Program-made: the position numbers and the translations under genes
From: Dactylosporangium vinaceum
Lineage (GTDB): Bacteria > Actinomycetota > Actinomycetes > Mycobacteriales > Micromonosporaceae
Assembly (NCBI RefSeq): GCF_019904175.1
Contig: NZ_CP061913.1
Coordinates: 5,828,001-5,892,000, forward strand
Length of the DNA: 64,000 nt
Direction of reading: 5' to 3'
The notes under the pieces: model-generated
What the model saw: the letters and a program-made list of their open reading frames with translations, nothing else
Database searches by the model: none
Told to the model about the DNA's origin: nothing
Shown here: in pieces, positions 16,902 through 26,019 of the stretch
Layout: every line of letters starts with the position of its first letter
Position numbering within the stretch: position 1 is the first letter of the stretch

Positions 16902-18398
16902 TCAGTGTGGGCCGGGCTCCAGCAGCGCGGCGGTGGCGCTCCGGCCGAAGTGGCGGGCCCAGTCCAGCGGCGTGGCGTCGAAGCGGTGGTCGCGCAGCGC
17001 CGGGTCGGCGCCGAGGGCGAGCAGGGTGCGGGTCAGGTCGGTGAGGCCGTTGCCGGCCGCGTGGTGCAGGGCGGTCTCCCACGGCGTCTCGACGGGGGCG
17101 TCGGTGCGGCCGTAGGCGTTGACGTCGAAGCCCATCTCGGCCAGCAGCTCGACGGTGGCCGTCCCGGCGCGGGCGGTGGCCCACACGATCAGGCCGGGGC
17201 GGCGGCGTCTGGCCTCGGCGACGGTGGCCGCAGCGGTCGACCGGACGGTGGCGGCGTCGGCCCGGAACGCGGCGGCGATGAAGTCGTCGACCGGGTCCGG
17301 GGCGGGAGGCTCGGCGCCGGCCGCGATGAGGATGCCGGCGATCTCGCCGTCGCCGTTGAGCGTGGCGATCTGCACGGCGGTGCGGCCGTCACCGGGGCTC
17401 CACGCGGGACCGTCGGCGGTGAACGGGGTGCGGAAGTCGACGCCGTGCGCGACGAGCAGCCGGACCCGGGCCGCCTGGCGGTGCTCGACCGCCCACCGCA
17501 GCAGCGTCCGCAGCGCCTGCCCCGGCGGCGGGAGGGTCTCGATCCGGCGCCGCCAGGGGCCGCCGTCGCCGGTGCCGAGGCCGTATTCGAACAGCAGCTC
17601 CAGGTGCGAGTCGTCCGGCTCGAACATGCGGTTGTACAGGGTCTGCGCGTCGTTGGGGTCGGCGCCCGCGTCGAGCAGCAGCCGGCCCAGCGCGCGCCAG
17701 TGCGGGTGCGGCGGCTGGCGGTGGCGGCCGAGCTCGCCGTGGCCGAAGACGCCGGTGAGCAGTGTGAACGGCGAGGGCAGGCCGTCGAACAGGTAGCCGT
17801 CGTCGGGGTCGGCGCCGGCATCGAGCAGCAGCCGGGCGGTCGCGAGCACACGCTCCTCGGCGATGCCGCTGTCGAATCGGGAGTACACCAGGTAGAACAG
17901 CGGCCGCCAGCGCAGCGGCCCGCCGGGCTCCTGGGACCGGCCGGGGAGCAGGGCGCGCACACGGTCCGGATCGGCCGCCGCGGCGGCCGCCCAGATGCTC
18001 CCGGCGGTCAGGTCCGGGTGCCGGGCGAGGAGGTCGCGGGCCCGGGCCCAGCGCTCCGGGCCGTCGTCGCGGCCGTAGGACAGGCAGGCGAGCCGGCAGA
18101 ACTCGCCGGCCGGGTCGGCGACCGGGGCGGTGGAGAGCCCCGTGTCCCACTCGTGCTCGGCGATCGTCTGGACGTAGCGGACGAGCCGGGGCCAGCTGGC
18201 GAAGCCGTACTCGCGGGCGACGACGAGCTGGGCCGAGCTGAGCCGCAGGTCGGCCTCGTCGGCCACCGGCCCGGGGTGGTCGCGGGCGATGCGGGCGAGG
18301 GCCTCGGGTTCGCCGGCGCGGGCGGCCCGCTGCAGGGCCCGGGCCTGGCGGCGCAGCTGCTCGAGGTCGGGGCGGTCGGGCATGCGCAGGGTCGGCAC
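16902..18398 (-). CDS. Ankyrin-repeat protein
   Basis: A 498-residue soluble protein with degenerate ankyrin repeats. Clear repeats include LLLDAGADPDDGYLFDG, a second LLLDAGADPNDAQTL, VQIATLNGDGEIAGILIAAGA, and a near-canonical C-terminal pair with ALHHAAGNGLTDLTRTLLALG. The N-terminal 70 residues (PDLEQLRRQARALQRAARAG) form a helical cap. It probably mediates protein-protein contacts; the partner is unknown. The GTG at 18398 has an excellent AAGGAGG ribosome site. Confidence 0.85.
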   Translation of the reverse strand: MPTLRMPDRPDLEQLRRQARALQRAARAGEPEALARIARDHPGPVADEADLRLSSAQLVVAREYGFASWPRLVRYVQTIAEHEWDTGLSTAPVADPAGEFCRLACLSYGRDDGPERWARARDLLARHPDLTAGSIWAAAAAADPDRVRALLPGRSQEPGGPLRWRPLFYLVYSRFDSGIAEERVLATARLLLDAGADPDDGYLFDGLPSPFTLLTGVFGHGELGRHRQPPHPHWRALGRLLLDAGADPNDAQTLYNRMFEPDDSHLELLFEYGLGTGDGGPWRRRIETLPPPGQALRTLLRWAVEHRQAARVRLLVAHGVDFRTPFTADGPAWSPGDGRTAVQIATLNGDGEIAGILIAAGAEPPAPDPVDDFIAAAFRADAATVRSTAAATVAEARRRRPGLIVWATARAGTATVELLAEMGFDVNAYGRTDAPVETPWETALHHAAGNGLTDLTRTLLALGADPALRDHRFDATPLDWARHFGRSATAALLEPGPH

Positions 18399-18449
18399 GA
18401 TGGCCTCCTTCCGGGTGCCTGGGTCCGCATGCAGGCCGAAAGGAGAGCA

Positions 18450-18488
18450 GGGCTCACGCTCGATGGTGCGACCAGGTGGGCTGAGCCC
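18450..18488 (-). terminator. Possible hairpin between the kinase-like gene and the ankyrin gene
   Basis: GGGCTCA (18450-18456) and TGAGCCC (18482-18488) can pair into a 7-bp stem with a 25-base loop. It lies downstream of the leftward NRPS-side transcript (kinase stop at 18525) and upstream of the ankyrin gene. There is no U-tract, so it may only be a weak terminator or chance. Confidence 0.3.
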
Positions 18489-18524
18489 ATTCCCGCGGAC
18501 CGGCGGCTTCCTGCGAGCCGGGCG

Positions 18525-19103
18525 TCAGTCTACCGGAAACGCGGCGGCGGCGACCTGCCGCACGCTCTGGGTGCCGTCGACGGTGATGACCCGGTAGCCG
18601 AGGTCGCGGGCCTGCCCGGCGACCCGGCGGGCGAACGCGGCGTCGCGGCGCATCCACCTGTCGAACGCGTCCGGCGGATCGGGGGTCGCGGCGACGAGGT
18701 CCCGGGCCCACGGGCGCCGGGCGTAGTGGGCGCGCTGGAACTCCTCGGTGGGCACGATCCACACGGCCCGGTCCGCGGGCACGCCGACGCCGTGCAGCAG
18801 CTCCGGGAGCAGCGCCGCGCCCTCGGCGAGCCCGAACCCGCCGGCCGCGAGGTCCTCGCGGATCGGGGCGAACTCCTCGCGGTACAGCCGCAGGACGTCC
18901 TCGACCTGCACTTCGATCGGCTGGGCCAGGCGGTCGGCGACGCTCATCGCGACGACCCTGCGCATCGCCGGGCCGGCGTCCGCGTGCCTGTCGAACGCGT
19001 CGTCGCAGGAGTACAGCAGCGCTCCCGCCGCCGTGGCCAGTCTCGCCGCGACGGTGCTCTTGCCGGAGCAGGGTGAGCCGCCGATCCACCGCATTGCGCT
19101 CAC
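18525..19103 (-). CDS. P-loop kinase-like ATPase at the edge of the NRPS cluster
   Basis: A 192-residue single-domain P-loop protein. The Walker A is GGSPCSGKST at about residues 8-17, followed by YSCDDAFDRH, resembling small-molecule kinases (shikimate/cytidylate-kinase fold) with a substrate-side Asp pair. A Walker B is not obvious. The GTG start at 19103 overlaps the stop of the condensation-domain gene by four bases (GTGA), so the two are co-translated, which suggests a role linked to the peptide product, for example phosphorylation in self-resistance or tailoring. That role is inference. An ATG three codons on (19094) is the alternative start. Confidence 0.7.
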   Translation of the reverse strand: MSAMRWIGGSPCSGKSTVAARLATAAGALLYSCDDAFDRHADAGPAMRRVVAMSVADRLAQPIEVQVEDVLRLYREEFAPIREDLAAGGFGLAEGAALLPELLHGVGVPADRAVWIVPTEEFQRAHYARRPWARDLVAATPDPPDAFDRWMRRDAAFARRVAGQARDLGYRVITVDGTQSVRQVAAAAFPVD

Positions 19104-20521
19104 GGTAGCGTGAGGTCCCCCAGGCGCTGCTCGGGGTCGTCGAGGAGCGCGTGCAGGACCGCGGTGTAGCCCTCCAGGGTCTCCAGCATCGCCGCCCGCG
19201 GGTAGATCGTCGGGTTGTAGTGCATCGACGCGCCGCGCCGGTCGTGGCGGACGATGAGGCCGGGCTCGCCGCGCTTCGCCCACAGCCGTTCGGTGCGTGC
19301 GTCGATGACCTGGCCGGGGGGAGTGCGGGCGCGCGAGCGCTGCTCGCGGCGGTCCGGGGGCGGGTCGTCCGACGGGGCGGCCGACTGGAACCAGGAGTGG
19401 TACAGCAGCAGGAACGGCCACGGGCGGTCGGCGTCGAAGCCGGGGTGCACGGCCCGGGCGATCTCCTGGAACGACGCGGTGTGCCGGACCGCCGCGTACA
19501 TCGCCGAGCGCACCCGGCCGACCGCGTCCAGCAGGCTCGTCGCGGGCTCGATGGTGGTGGCGATGTACACGTTGTGGGTGAACTGCCCCACGAGGTCCTC
19601 GGCGCCGGGCTCGTCGCGCCCGGCGGTCGCGGTGCCGATGACGAGCCGGGGCCAGCCGGTCCGGGCGCCGAGCAGGATCCGGTACGCGGACAGGTAGAGC
19701 AGGAACGGCGTGATGCGGTGCGCGCGGGCGAACGCGTGCAGCCGCCCGGCCAGCTCGGCGCTCATGGGTGCGCCGAGGCTCGCCTCCGCCGTCACGTCGC
19801 GGCGGGCCGCGTCCTGGGGGAACGGCCACCGCTCGGGCAGCGGGGTGAGGGTGCGCCGCCAGAACTCGTCCCGGCGGCGCCGATCCGCCGGGGCGAGGTC
19901 CGGGTCCGCCGTCGCGGCCGCGTACGACAGCCGCAGGGGCTTCAGGGCGGGCCCGGCGCCGGTGCGCGCCCGGTACGCGGCGCGCAGATCGCGCAGCAGC
20001 ACGCCGGTCGACCAGCCGTCGGCGATGAGATGGAACAGGGTCACCGCGACCACGTGCCGGTCCGGGGCCTCCCGTAGCAGCACGACGCTCCACAGTGGAC
20101 CGTTGCCGAGATCGAAGGCCCGGCCTCGCTCGTACCCGAGCAGGCTGCCCCGCAGCAGATCGCGGCGGGATGCGGGGTGGGCGGTGAGATCGGTGAATGC
20201 AACAGGTGGATCGACGGTGTCGCAGAACCGTATCGACGGTTCGATGCCGATCGAGTCGAATACAATTCTCAGGGCGTCGTGGCGCGCCGCAACATCCGCC
20301 ACGGCGTCGCGAAAAACATTGACGTCAATCGTCTCGTGCCACGTATTGGTTTCGAAAACGTTGTAGCCGAGCACACCCGGATCCGCCGGGGCGAAGCAGC
20401 TCACGAACTCCCAGAGCGTCTCCTGGCTGCGCGCCAGCCTCATGGTCATGGAGCTTTGCCGCGCCCGCCACGCATTGTCAAGACCCGGAACGGACATAGG
20501 CGTTTCGAAAAAAGTCGACAT
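19100..20521 (-). CDS. Free-standing NRPS condensation-domain protein
   Basis: A 473-residue protein consisting of one condensation domain, which joins acyl or aminoacyl groups carried on PCPs, or transfers them to a free nucleophile. The catalytic motif reads LFHLIADGWS: the second His of HHxxxDG is kept and the first is Phe. Other core stretches are ARHDALRIVFD and GQFTHNVYIATTIEP. No adenylation or carrier domain is fused, so it must work with the free or modular PCPs encoded on the other strand. It is divergent from that operon with only about 47 bp between start codons, so both are probably controlled together. Confidence 0.88.
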   Translation of the reverse strand: MSTFFETPMSVPGLDNAWRARQSSMTMRLARSQETLWEFVSCFAPADPGVLGYNVFETNTWHETIDVNVFRDAVADVAARHDALRIVFDSIGIEPSIRFCDTVDPPVAFTDLTAHPASRRDLLRGSLLGYERGRAFDLGNGPLWSVVLLREAPDRHVVAVTLFHLIADGWSTGVLLRDLRAAYRARTGAGPALKPLRLSYAAATADPDLAPADRRRRDEFWRRTLTPLPERWPFPQDAARRDVTAEASLGAPMSAELAGRLHAFARAHRITPFLLYLSAYRILLGARTGWPRLVIGTATAGRDEPGAEDLVGQFTHNVYIATTIEPATSLLDAVGRVRSAMYAAVRHTASFQEIARAVHPGFDADRPWPFLLLYHSWFQSAAPSDDPPPDRREQRSRARTPPGQVIDARTERLWAKRGEPGLIVRHDRRGASMHYNPTIYPRAAMLETLEGYTAVLHALLDDPEQRLGDLTLP

Positions 20522-20568
20522 CCGTGAACCCCTCGACGATCACGGAAGGGTGAATTACCGTCGTCGGC

Positions 20569-21282
20569 GTGGCGATCGGGGGATGGCGCCTGCTGAGCAG
20601 CAGTGCGTCCAGTGCACGGACCGTTGTGGCGGTCGACTTCACCCTGGCCAAGGTCCGGGCCCAGGCCGGCTTCGGCGACCTGGCACCGCACCTGCCGGGC
20701 GACTGCGCACTGTGGGCGACCGACGAGACCGGCTGGCCCGCCACCCCCGGTGACCCCCACGCACACGTCGCCGCGTGGCGGGACCGGGCGGCCGGGCTCG
20801 GAAACTTTCATGCCGTGCTCGGGTTCTGCGCGGGCGGCGCCCTCGCCGGAGCGCTGGCCCCGGCCGGCGCGCGCCTGGTGCTCTTCGACCCGGTCCTCGT
20901 CAGCTCCCGAACGATCGCCGAGCACTACGCCGATGCGGTGCGCCGCACCGGCACCGAGCCCGACCCGATCCCGGACGCCGGCGCCGCCGACGCGGAGGAC
21001 CTCGCCGCCCGCTACGCGGTAGTGGCCCGCAAGGTCCTGGGCGACCAGGGCGTCCCCGACTCGATCATCGAGCAGCTGGGCGGGCGGGTCGCGGTCAACC
21101 TGCGGTACCTGGCGATGAGCCGCGCCGCCGGCTACGACAACCTGCGCCCGGACCTGCTCGTGCTGTCCCGCGACCACGAGGTCCCGGCCGCCCTGGCCGG
21201 CGCGCCGGCCGTCCGCCTCGAGGCGACCCAGGAGCAGCTGCTGGCCGCCCCGGCCGCCGCAGCCGCCGCGGTGCCGGCATGA
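20569..21282 (+). CDS. Alpha/beta hydrolase with Cys in the nucleophile elbow (thioesterase-like)
   Basis: A 237-residue protein with an alpha/beta-hydrolase pattern. The nucleophile elbow reads VLGFCAGGALAG, with Cys where type II thioesterases usually have Ser. Near the C-terminus, LLVLSRDHEVP supplies the acid position, and LEATQEQLLAAP stands where the catalytic His would be expected, but no His is visible there. It may be a proofreading or transfer thioesterase, or an inactive relative. The start is GTG 20569; no strong ribosome site is seen. It is the first gene of the rightward NRPS operon and its stop overlaps the next ATG (ATGA). Confidence 0.75.
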   Translation: MAIGGWRLLSSSASSARTVVAVDFTLAKVRAQAGFGDLAPHLPGDCALWATDETGWPATPGDPHAHVAAWRDRAAGLGNFHAVLGFCAGGALAGALAPAGARLVLFDPVLVSSRTIAEHYADAVRRTGTEPDPIPDAGAADAEDLAARYAVVARKVLGDQGVPDSIIEQLGGRVAVNLRYLAMSRAAGYDNLRPDLLVLSRDHEVPAALAGAPAVRLEATQEQLLAAPAAAAAAVPA

Positions 21283-21371
21283 GCGGTACGGAGCGCAGCG
21301 GAGTGGCCGCTCGTCAGTGTTGCAGGGTGGAGCTCAGGCCGGCGCCGGAGCCTGCGGAGGTGGCGGCATGA
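21279..21371 (+). CDS. 30-residue ORF with a Cys-Cys pair, coupled at both ends
   Basis: A short frame starting at ATG 21279, inside the stop of the hydrolase gene (ATGA), and ending with a TGA at 21369-21371 that overlaps the ATG of the next NRPS gene (ATGA). It encodes MSGTERSGVAARQCC followed by RVELRPAPEPAEVAA. Such exact start/stop coupling on both sides suggests it is translated, either as a small peptide or as a way to pass ribosomes across an 85-base gap. I know no homologue. A non-coding spacer is the alternative. Confidence 0.45.
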   Translation: MSGTERSGVAARQCCRVELRPAPEPAEVAA

Positions 21372-24337
21372 GCGCGCTGAGCCGCAAGGAGGAGGCGTTA
21401 TGGCTGTTCCAGCGCCTCGTGCCCGGCGTCGCCGTCGACAACCAGCCCCTCGCGGTGCGCACCTCGGCCCCGCTGGACCCGGCCGCGCTGGAGTCGGCGA
21501 CCGCGCAGATCCTGCGGCGCTACCCCACCCTGTGCACCCGCTTCCCCGAGGTGGACGGCGTGCCGGTGCGCGAGCGCACCGCGCCCGGGCCCGGGGACGT
21601 CCAGGTCGCCGTGCTCACGACCGCCGAGGCGAAGCTCGGCACCGTCCTCACCGAGCTCGCACTGCGCCCCTTCGACCTGACGAGCGAGGTGCCGCTGCGG
21701 GTGTACGGCATCGCCCTCGACGAGGGTGGCAGCGTCATCTGCCTGGTGTCGCACCACATCGTGTTCGACGGCGCGTCCGGTGGCGTGGTGCTGCCGGACC
21801 TCGCCACCACCTACCACCGCATCGCCGGCGGCCGGCCCGTCGCGGAGCCGGCCGCGGCGCCGGTGTTCGCCGAGCCGGCGGCGTCGGCGGAGAGCCTGCG
21901 GTACTGGCTGCGCCGCCTCGACGGCGTCGACCCGGCCCGCCTCGCGCTGGCGTCGGCCCGCCCGGAGCCGCCCCGGCCCACGTTCGCCGGGGCCCGCTTC
22001 GAGCGCGACCTCGACCCGGCGCCTGTCGCGCGGCTGCGGACCCGGCTGCGGGTCACCGACAACATGGTGCTGCTGGCCGCCTTCGCCGCGCTCCTGGCCC
22101 GCCACGGCGCCGGGCCCGACCTCGTCATCGGCGTGCCCGCCAACCGCCGCCGCCCCGGCGGCGTCCCCGCCGTCGGCTACCACATCAACACCCTGCCGCT
22201 GCGCCTCACCGTCGAGGTGACCCGCGGCTTCGCCGACCTCGCCGCCCAGGTCCGCGACCGGCTCGTCGAGGCCCTCGAGCACGCCGACGTGTCGTTCGAG
22301 CACCTCCTCGGCGAGCTCCCGGCCGGCAGCTGGCGCTCGCCGCTGTTCCGGCACATGTTCAACTTCCTGCCCCCGGCCCAGAACGCCGCGCCCGGCGAGC
22401 TGCCCGACGCCGAGTGGGTGACCGTCGACCTGGGCGCCGACCGGCACGACATCCAGTTCGTCGTCCTCGCCGGCCCCGGCCGGGTGGCGCTGCAGGCCGT
22501 GTACAGCACCGAGATCCACGACGAGCGCACCGCCCGCGCGCTCGTGGCCCGCTACGAGCTGCTCCTGGCCGCCGCCGCGGCCGACCCGTCCCGGCCGATC
22601 GCCGAGCTTCCACTGTGGACGGACGCGGAGCGGCTGGCGGCTTTTCCGGGCCTTTCGACGGTACCGTCGCAGCCTGTCGCGGCGGCCATCGCCCGGCGCA
22701 CCACGCGGTCGCCCGGCGCGCCCGCCCTGATCGAGCCCGACGGCACCGTCCACTCGCGGCGCTCCCTGGCCGGGCGGGCCGCCGCCGTCCGCGCACACCT
22801 GACCGCGCAGGGGGTCGGCCGCGGTGACGTGGTCGCGGTGACCCTGCCGCGCGGGCCCGACCTGGCCGCGGCCGTGCTCGCCGTGTGGTCACTCGGGGCG
22901 GCGTACCTGCCGATCGACCCCCGCCAGCCCGCGCCGCGGATCGCCGAGCAGCTCGCCCGGGCCGGCGCCCGGGCGACGGTGGACGGCGCCGTGGACGGCG
23001 AGGCCGAGCACGGCGCCCTCGACCGGGGGCTGCTGGCCGTCGAGCCGGACGACCTCGCCTACGTCATCTTCACCTCCGGCTCCACCGGCCGGCCCAAGGG
23101 CGTGCAGATCGCGCACCGCGCGCTGGCCAACCTCGTGCGCCACTTCGCCGCCGAGCTCGACGTGCACGAGACGGACCGGGTGCTGTGGCTGACGACCTTC
23201 GGGTTCGACATCTCCGCGCTCGAGCTGTTCCTGCCCCTCGCATACGGCGGCGGCGCTGTCGTCGCCCCCGATGCCGCCCAGACCCACCCGCCGCTCATGC
23301 TCGAGCTCGTCGCCCGCCACGACGTCGCCGTCGTCCAGGCCACCCCGACGATCTGGCGCCTGGCCGCCGGTGCGGTCACCGGCGAGCTGCGCGGGCGGCG
23401 CCTGCTGTGCGGCGGGGAGCCGCTGAACGCCGCGCTCGCCGAGCGGCTGCTGCAGACCGGCGGCCTGCTGTACAACGTCTACGGCCCGACCGAGACCACG
23501 ATCTGGTCCAGCTGCGCCCCGATCGCGGCCGGGGTCGCCGACCCGGTGAGCATCGGCGCGCCGATCGCCGAGACCGTCTTCCACATCATCGACGACTACG
23601 GCCAGGACGCCCCGCCCGGCCTCGTCGGCGAGCTGTGCATCGGCGGCACCGGCCTCGCCCGCGGCTACGCCGGCGCGCCCGAGCTGACCGCGCAGCGCTT
23701 CCCCGACGACCCGGCCCGCGGCCGCCTGTACCGCACCGGCGACCTCGCCACCTGGCGCGACGACGGCACCGTGACCCTGCTCGGCCGGGCCGACCGCCAG
23801 GTGAAGCTGCGCGGCCGGCGGATCGAACCGGGCGAGGTCGAGGCCGTCCTGGAGCGCCACCCGCAGGTCACCGCCGCGGCCGTCGTCCTGGCCGGAGACC
23901 CGCAGGGCGACGGGCGGCTCGTCGGCTACCTCCAGCCCGCCACCGCCGACGCGGCGTCGGTGCGGCGGTTCGCGGCCGCGCACCTGCCCTACTGGCTGGT
24001 CCCCGCCGAGCTCGTGGTGCTCGACGCGCTGCCGCGCAACGCCAACGGCAAGGTCGACCACCGGGCGCTGCCCGAGCCGCCCCGGCCGGAGGCCCCCGCC
24101 GCCCCGCCCGGCACCGCCGCCGGGCCGGTCGTGGCGCTGTTCAACACCGTCCTGGGCCGCGACGACCTGGGCCCGGCCAGCAACTTCTTCACCAGCGGCG
24201 GCCACTCGCTGCTCGCCGCGATCCTGGCCGCCCGCCTCGGCGACGCGCTCGGGCGCGAGGTCTCGCTGCTCGACGTGTTCGACGCGCCGACCCCGGCCGA
24301 GCTGACCGCCCGCCTGTCCCTGGAGGGAGACGCATGA
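21368..24337 (+). CDS. NRPS module C-A-PCP, predicted glycine-activating
   Basis: A 989-residue one-module synthetase. The condensation domain (about 1-420) has the intact motif SHHIVFDGAS. The adenylation domain (about 440-905) has IFTSGSTGRPKGV, YGPTETTIW, YRTGDLA and the catalytic Lys region NANGKVDHRALP. By hand alignment to GrsA, the pocket reads D-I-L-Q-L-G-V-I-W plus Lys, one step from the known glycine code DILQLGLIWK. The carrier domain has GGHS with the phosphopantetheine Ser at 947. The start ATG 21368 has GGAGG upstream. Its stop overlaps the next start (ATGA). Confidence 0.92.
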   Translation: MSALSRKEEALWLFQRLVPGVAVDNQPLAVRTSAPLDPAALESATAQILRRYPTLCTRFPEVDGVPVRERTAPGPGDVQVAVLTTAEAKLGTVLTELALRPFDLTSEVPLRVYGIALDEGGSVICLVSHHIVFDGASGGVVLPDLATTYHRIAGGRPVAEPAAAPVFAEPAASAESLRYWLRRLDGVDPARLALASARPEPPRPTFAGARFERDLDPAPVARLRTRLRVTDNMVLLAAFAALLARHGAGPDLVIGVPANRRRPGGVPAVGYHINTLPLRLTVEVTRGFADLAAQVRDRLVEALEHADVSFEHLLGELPAGSWRSPLFRHMFNFLPPAQNAAPGELPDAEWVTVDLGADRHDIQFVVLAGPGRVALQAVYSTEIHDERTARALVARYELLLAAAAADPSRPIAELPLWTDAERLAAFPGLSTVPSQPVAAAIARRTTRSPGAPALIEPDGTVHSRRSLAGRAAAVRAHLTAQGVGRGDVVAVTLPRGPDLAAAVLAVWSLGAAYLPIDPRQPAPRIAEQLARAGARATVDGAVDGEAEHGALDRGLLAVEPDDLAYVIFTSGSTGRPKGVQIAHRALANLVRHFAAELDVHETDRVLWLTTFGFDISALELFLPLAYGGGAVVAPDAAQTHPPLMLELVARHDVAVVQATPTIWRLAAGAVTGELRGRRLLCGGEPLNAALAERLLQTGGLLYNVYGPTETTIWSSCAPIAAGVADPVSIGAPIAETVFHIIDDYGQDAPPGLVGELCIGGTGLARGYAGAPELTAQRFPDDPARGRLYRTGDLATWRDDGTVTLLGRADRQVKLRGRRIEPGEVEAVLERHPQVTAAAVVLAGDPQGDGRLVGYLQPATADAASVRRFAAAHLPYWLVPAELVVLDALPRNANGKVDHRALPEPPRPEAPAAPPGTAAGPVVALFNTVLGRDDLGPASNFFTSGGHSLLAAILAARLGDALGREVSLLDVFDAPTPAELTARLSLEGDA

Positions 24338-26019
24338 GGACCGTCCCCGATCTGCTGCGGCAGGCGGCCCGGCTGGTGCCGGACCGGGCGGCCGTCGTCC
24401 TCGACGGCGGCGAGCGGCTGACGTTCGCCCAGCTCGACGCCCGCTCGGACGCGTTCGCCCGCGGGCTGCGCGAGCACGGCGTCGGGCCCGGCGACCGGGT
24501 CGCCCTCGCGCTCGGCGGCGAGGCGTGGCCGCAGTACGCCGTCGCCTACTTCGGGGCGCTCAAGCTCGGCGCCGTCGCGCTGCTCGTCGGCAACCGGTTC
24601 GGGCCGGACGAGCTCGGCCGGATCGTGTCCGGCTACGGCGTGGCCCGGGTCGTGCGGGCCGGTGACGACCTCGGCGCCGGGCACCCGGGCGAGCCGCTGC
24701 CGGTGAGCGTCGAGCCCGGCGACGCGGCCGAGGTCGTGTTCACCTCCGGCACCACCGACCGGCCCCGCGGCGTCGTCGCCACCCACGCCAACCTCCTGCG
24801 GGCCCAGGTCGCCTGGCCGACCGCGGCCCGGGCCAACCAGCCGTGCGCGCACGCCCTGCCGGTCGGCTCGGTCGCCGCCCAGGCCGTGCTCCTCAACTGC
24901 ATCGGCGGGCAGCACACGCTCCTGGCCGCGCCCGCGTTCACCGTCGCCGGGTTCACCGCGCTGGCCGCCCGGGAGGGGGCCGTCACCGTCTGCCTGGTCC
25001 CGGCGATGGGCCACTGGCTGGTCCGGGCCGCGCCGGGCGAGGCGACCCCCATGCCGTCGGTGAAGGGCGTGAGCTTCTCCGGGGCGCCGCTGCCCATACC
25101 CATCATGGCCGACCTGGCCGCCGTCTTCCCCAACGCGGCGTTCCACAACTTCTACACGTCGACGGAGACGTACCCGGCCCGCGTCGCCACCCGCTTCGAC
25201 CCGGCCCGCCCCGAGGCCGTCGGCCGCCCGGTCGGCTCCAGCGCCGTCCGCGTCACCGGGCCCGACGGTGCCGAGGTCGCGGCGGGGGAGACCGGCGACG
25301 TGTGGCTGCGGGCCGGGGGAGCACCGCCCCGGCGGCTCCTGGACGCCGACGCGCAGGCCGGCCGGCCGATCGCCGCCGGCGACGGCTGGACCCGCACCGG
25401 CGACCTCGGCTACGTCGACGCCGAGGGCACCCTGTTCCTGACCGGCCGCGCCGGTGACATCGTCATCGTCGGCGGCTTCAACGTCGCCACCGCCCGGGTC
25501 GAGCAGGTCCTGACCCGGCACCCGGCCGTCGCCGAGGCCGCCGTCTGCGGCGCCGACCACCCCGTCCTCGGCGAGATCGTCGCCGCGTTCGTCGTGCTCA
25601 GGCGCGGCCACGCCGAGGCCACGGCCCGGGACCTGCGCCGCCACGCCGTCGAGCAGCTGACGAGGGCCGAGGTGCCCGCCGTCATCCGGCTCGTCGAGGA
25701 CCTGCCCCGCAACGAGGCCGGCAAGGTCGTCAAGCGGGACCTGCCCGCGCTGCTCGACGCCCCGGGCGCGGTTGGCTTCGTGGCGCCGCGCACCGACCTG
25801 GAGCGCGGCCTCGCCGCCGTCTGGGCCGAGGTCCTGCAGTCCGGCGCGGTCGGGGCGGCCGACAACTTCTTCGAGATCGGCGGCGACTCGCTCGCGGCCA
25901 CCCGCATCGCCGCCACCGCCCGCGAGCGCCTGGGCGTCGACGTCGACACCATCGCCGTGCTCGAGGCCCCGAGCGTGGCCGAGCTGGCGCAGTACATCGT
26001 GGAAAGGGAACACCGATGA
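24334..26019 (+). CDS. Adenylation-PCP didomain (acyl/aryl-AMP ligase fused to carrier)
   Basis: A 561-residue protein. Residues 1-470 are an acyl-adenylating enzyme closer to fatty-acid or aryl acid ligases (class I ANL) than to standard NRPS A domains: VFTSGTTDRPRGV, the YTSTETYPAR motif in place of YGPTE, TRTGDLGYVD, and EAGKVVKRDL with the catalytic Lys. Residues about 490-561 are a carrier domain with NFFEIGGDS, the attachment Ser being 519. It probably loads a carboxylic acid, perhaps a starter, onto its own PCP. The substrate is not readable. ATGA overlaps join it to both neighbours. Confidence 0.87.
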   Translation: MRTVPDLLRQAARLVPDRAAVVLDGGERLTFAQLDARSDAFARGLREHGVGPGDRVALALGGEAWPQYAVAYFGALKLGAVALLVGNRFGPDELGRIVSGYGVARVVRAGDDLGAGHPGEPLPVSVEPGDAAEVVFTSGTTDRPRGVVATHANLLRAQVAWPTAARANQPCAHALPVGSVAAQAVLLNCIGGQHTLLAAPAFTVAGFTALAAREGAVTVCLVPAMGHWLVRAAPGEATPMPSVKGVSFSGAPLPIPIMADLAAVFPNAAFHNFYTSTETYPARVATRFDPARPEAVGRPVGSSAVRVTGPDGAEVAAGETGDVWLRAGGAPPRRLLDADAQAGRPIAAGDGWTRTGDLGYVDAEGTLFLTGRAGDIVIVGGFNVATARVEQVLTRHPAVAEAAVCGADHPVLGEIVAAFVVLRRGHAEATARDLRRHAVEQLTRAEVPAVIRLVEDLPRNEAGKVVKRDLPALLDAPGAVGFVAPRTDLERGLAAVWAEVLQSGAVGAADNFFEIGGDSLAATRIAATARERLGVDVDTIAVLEAPSVAELAQYIVEREHR

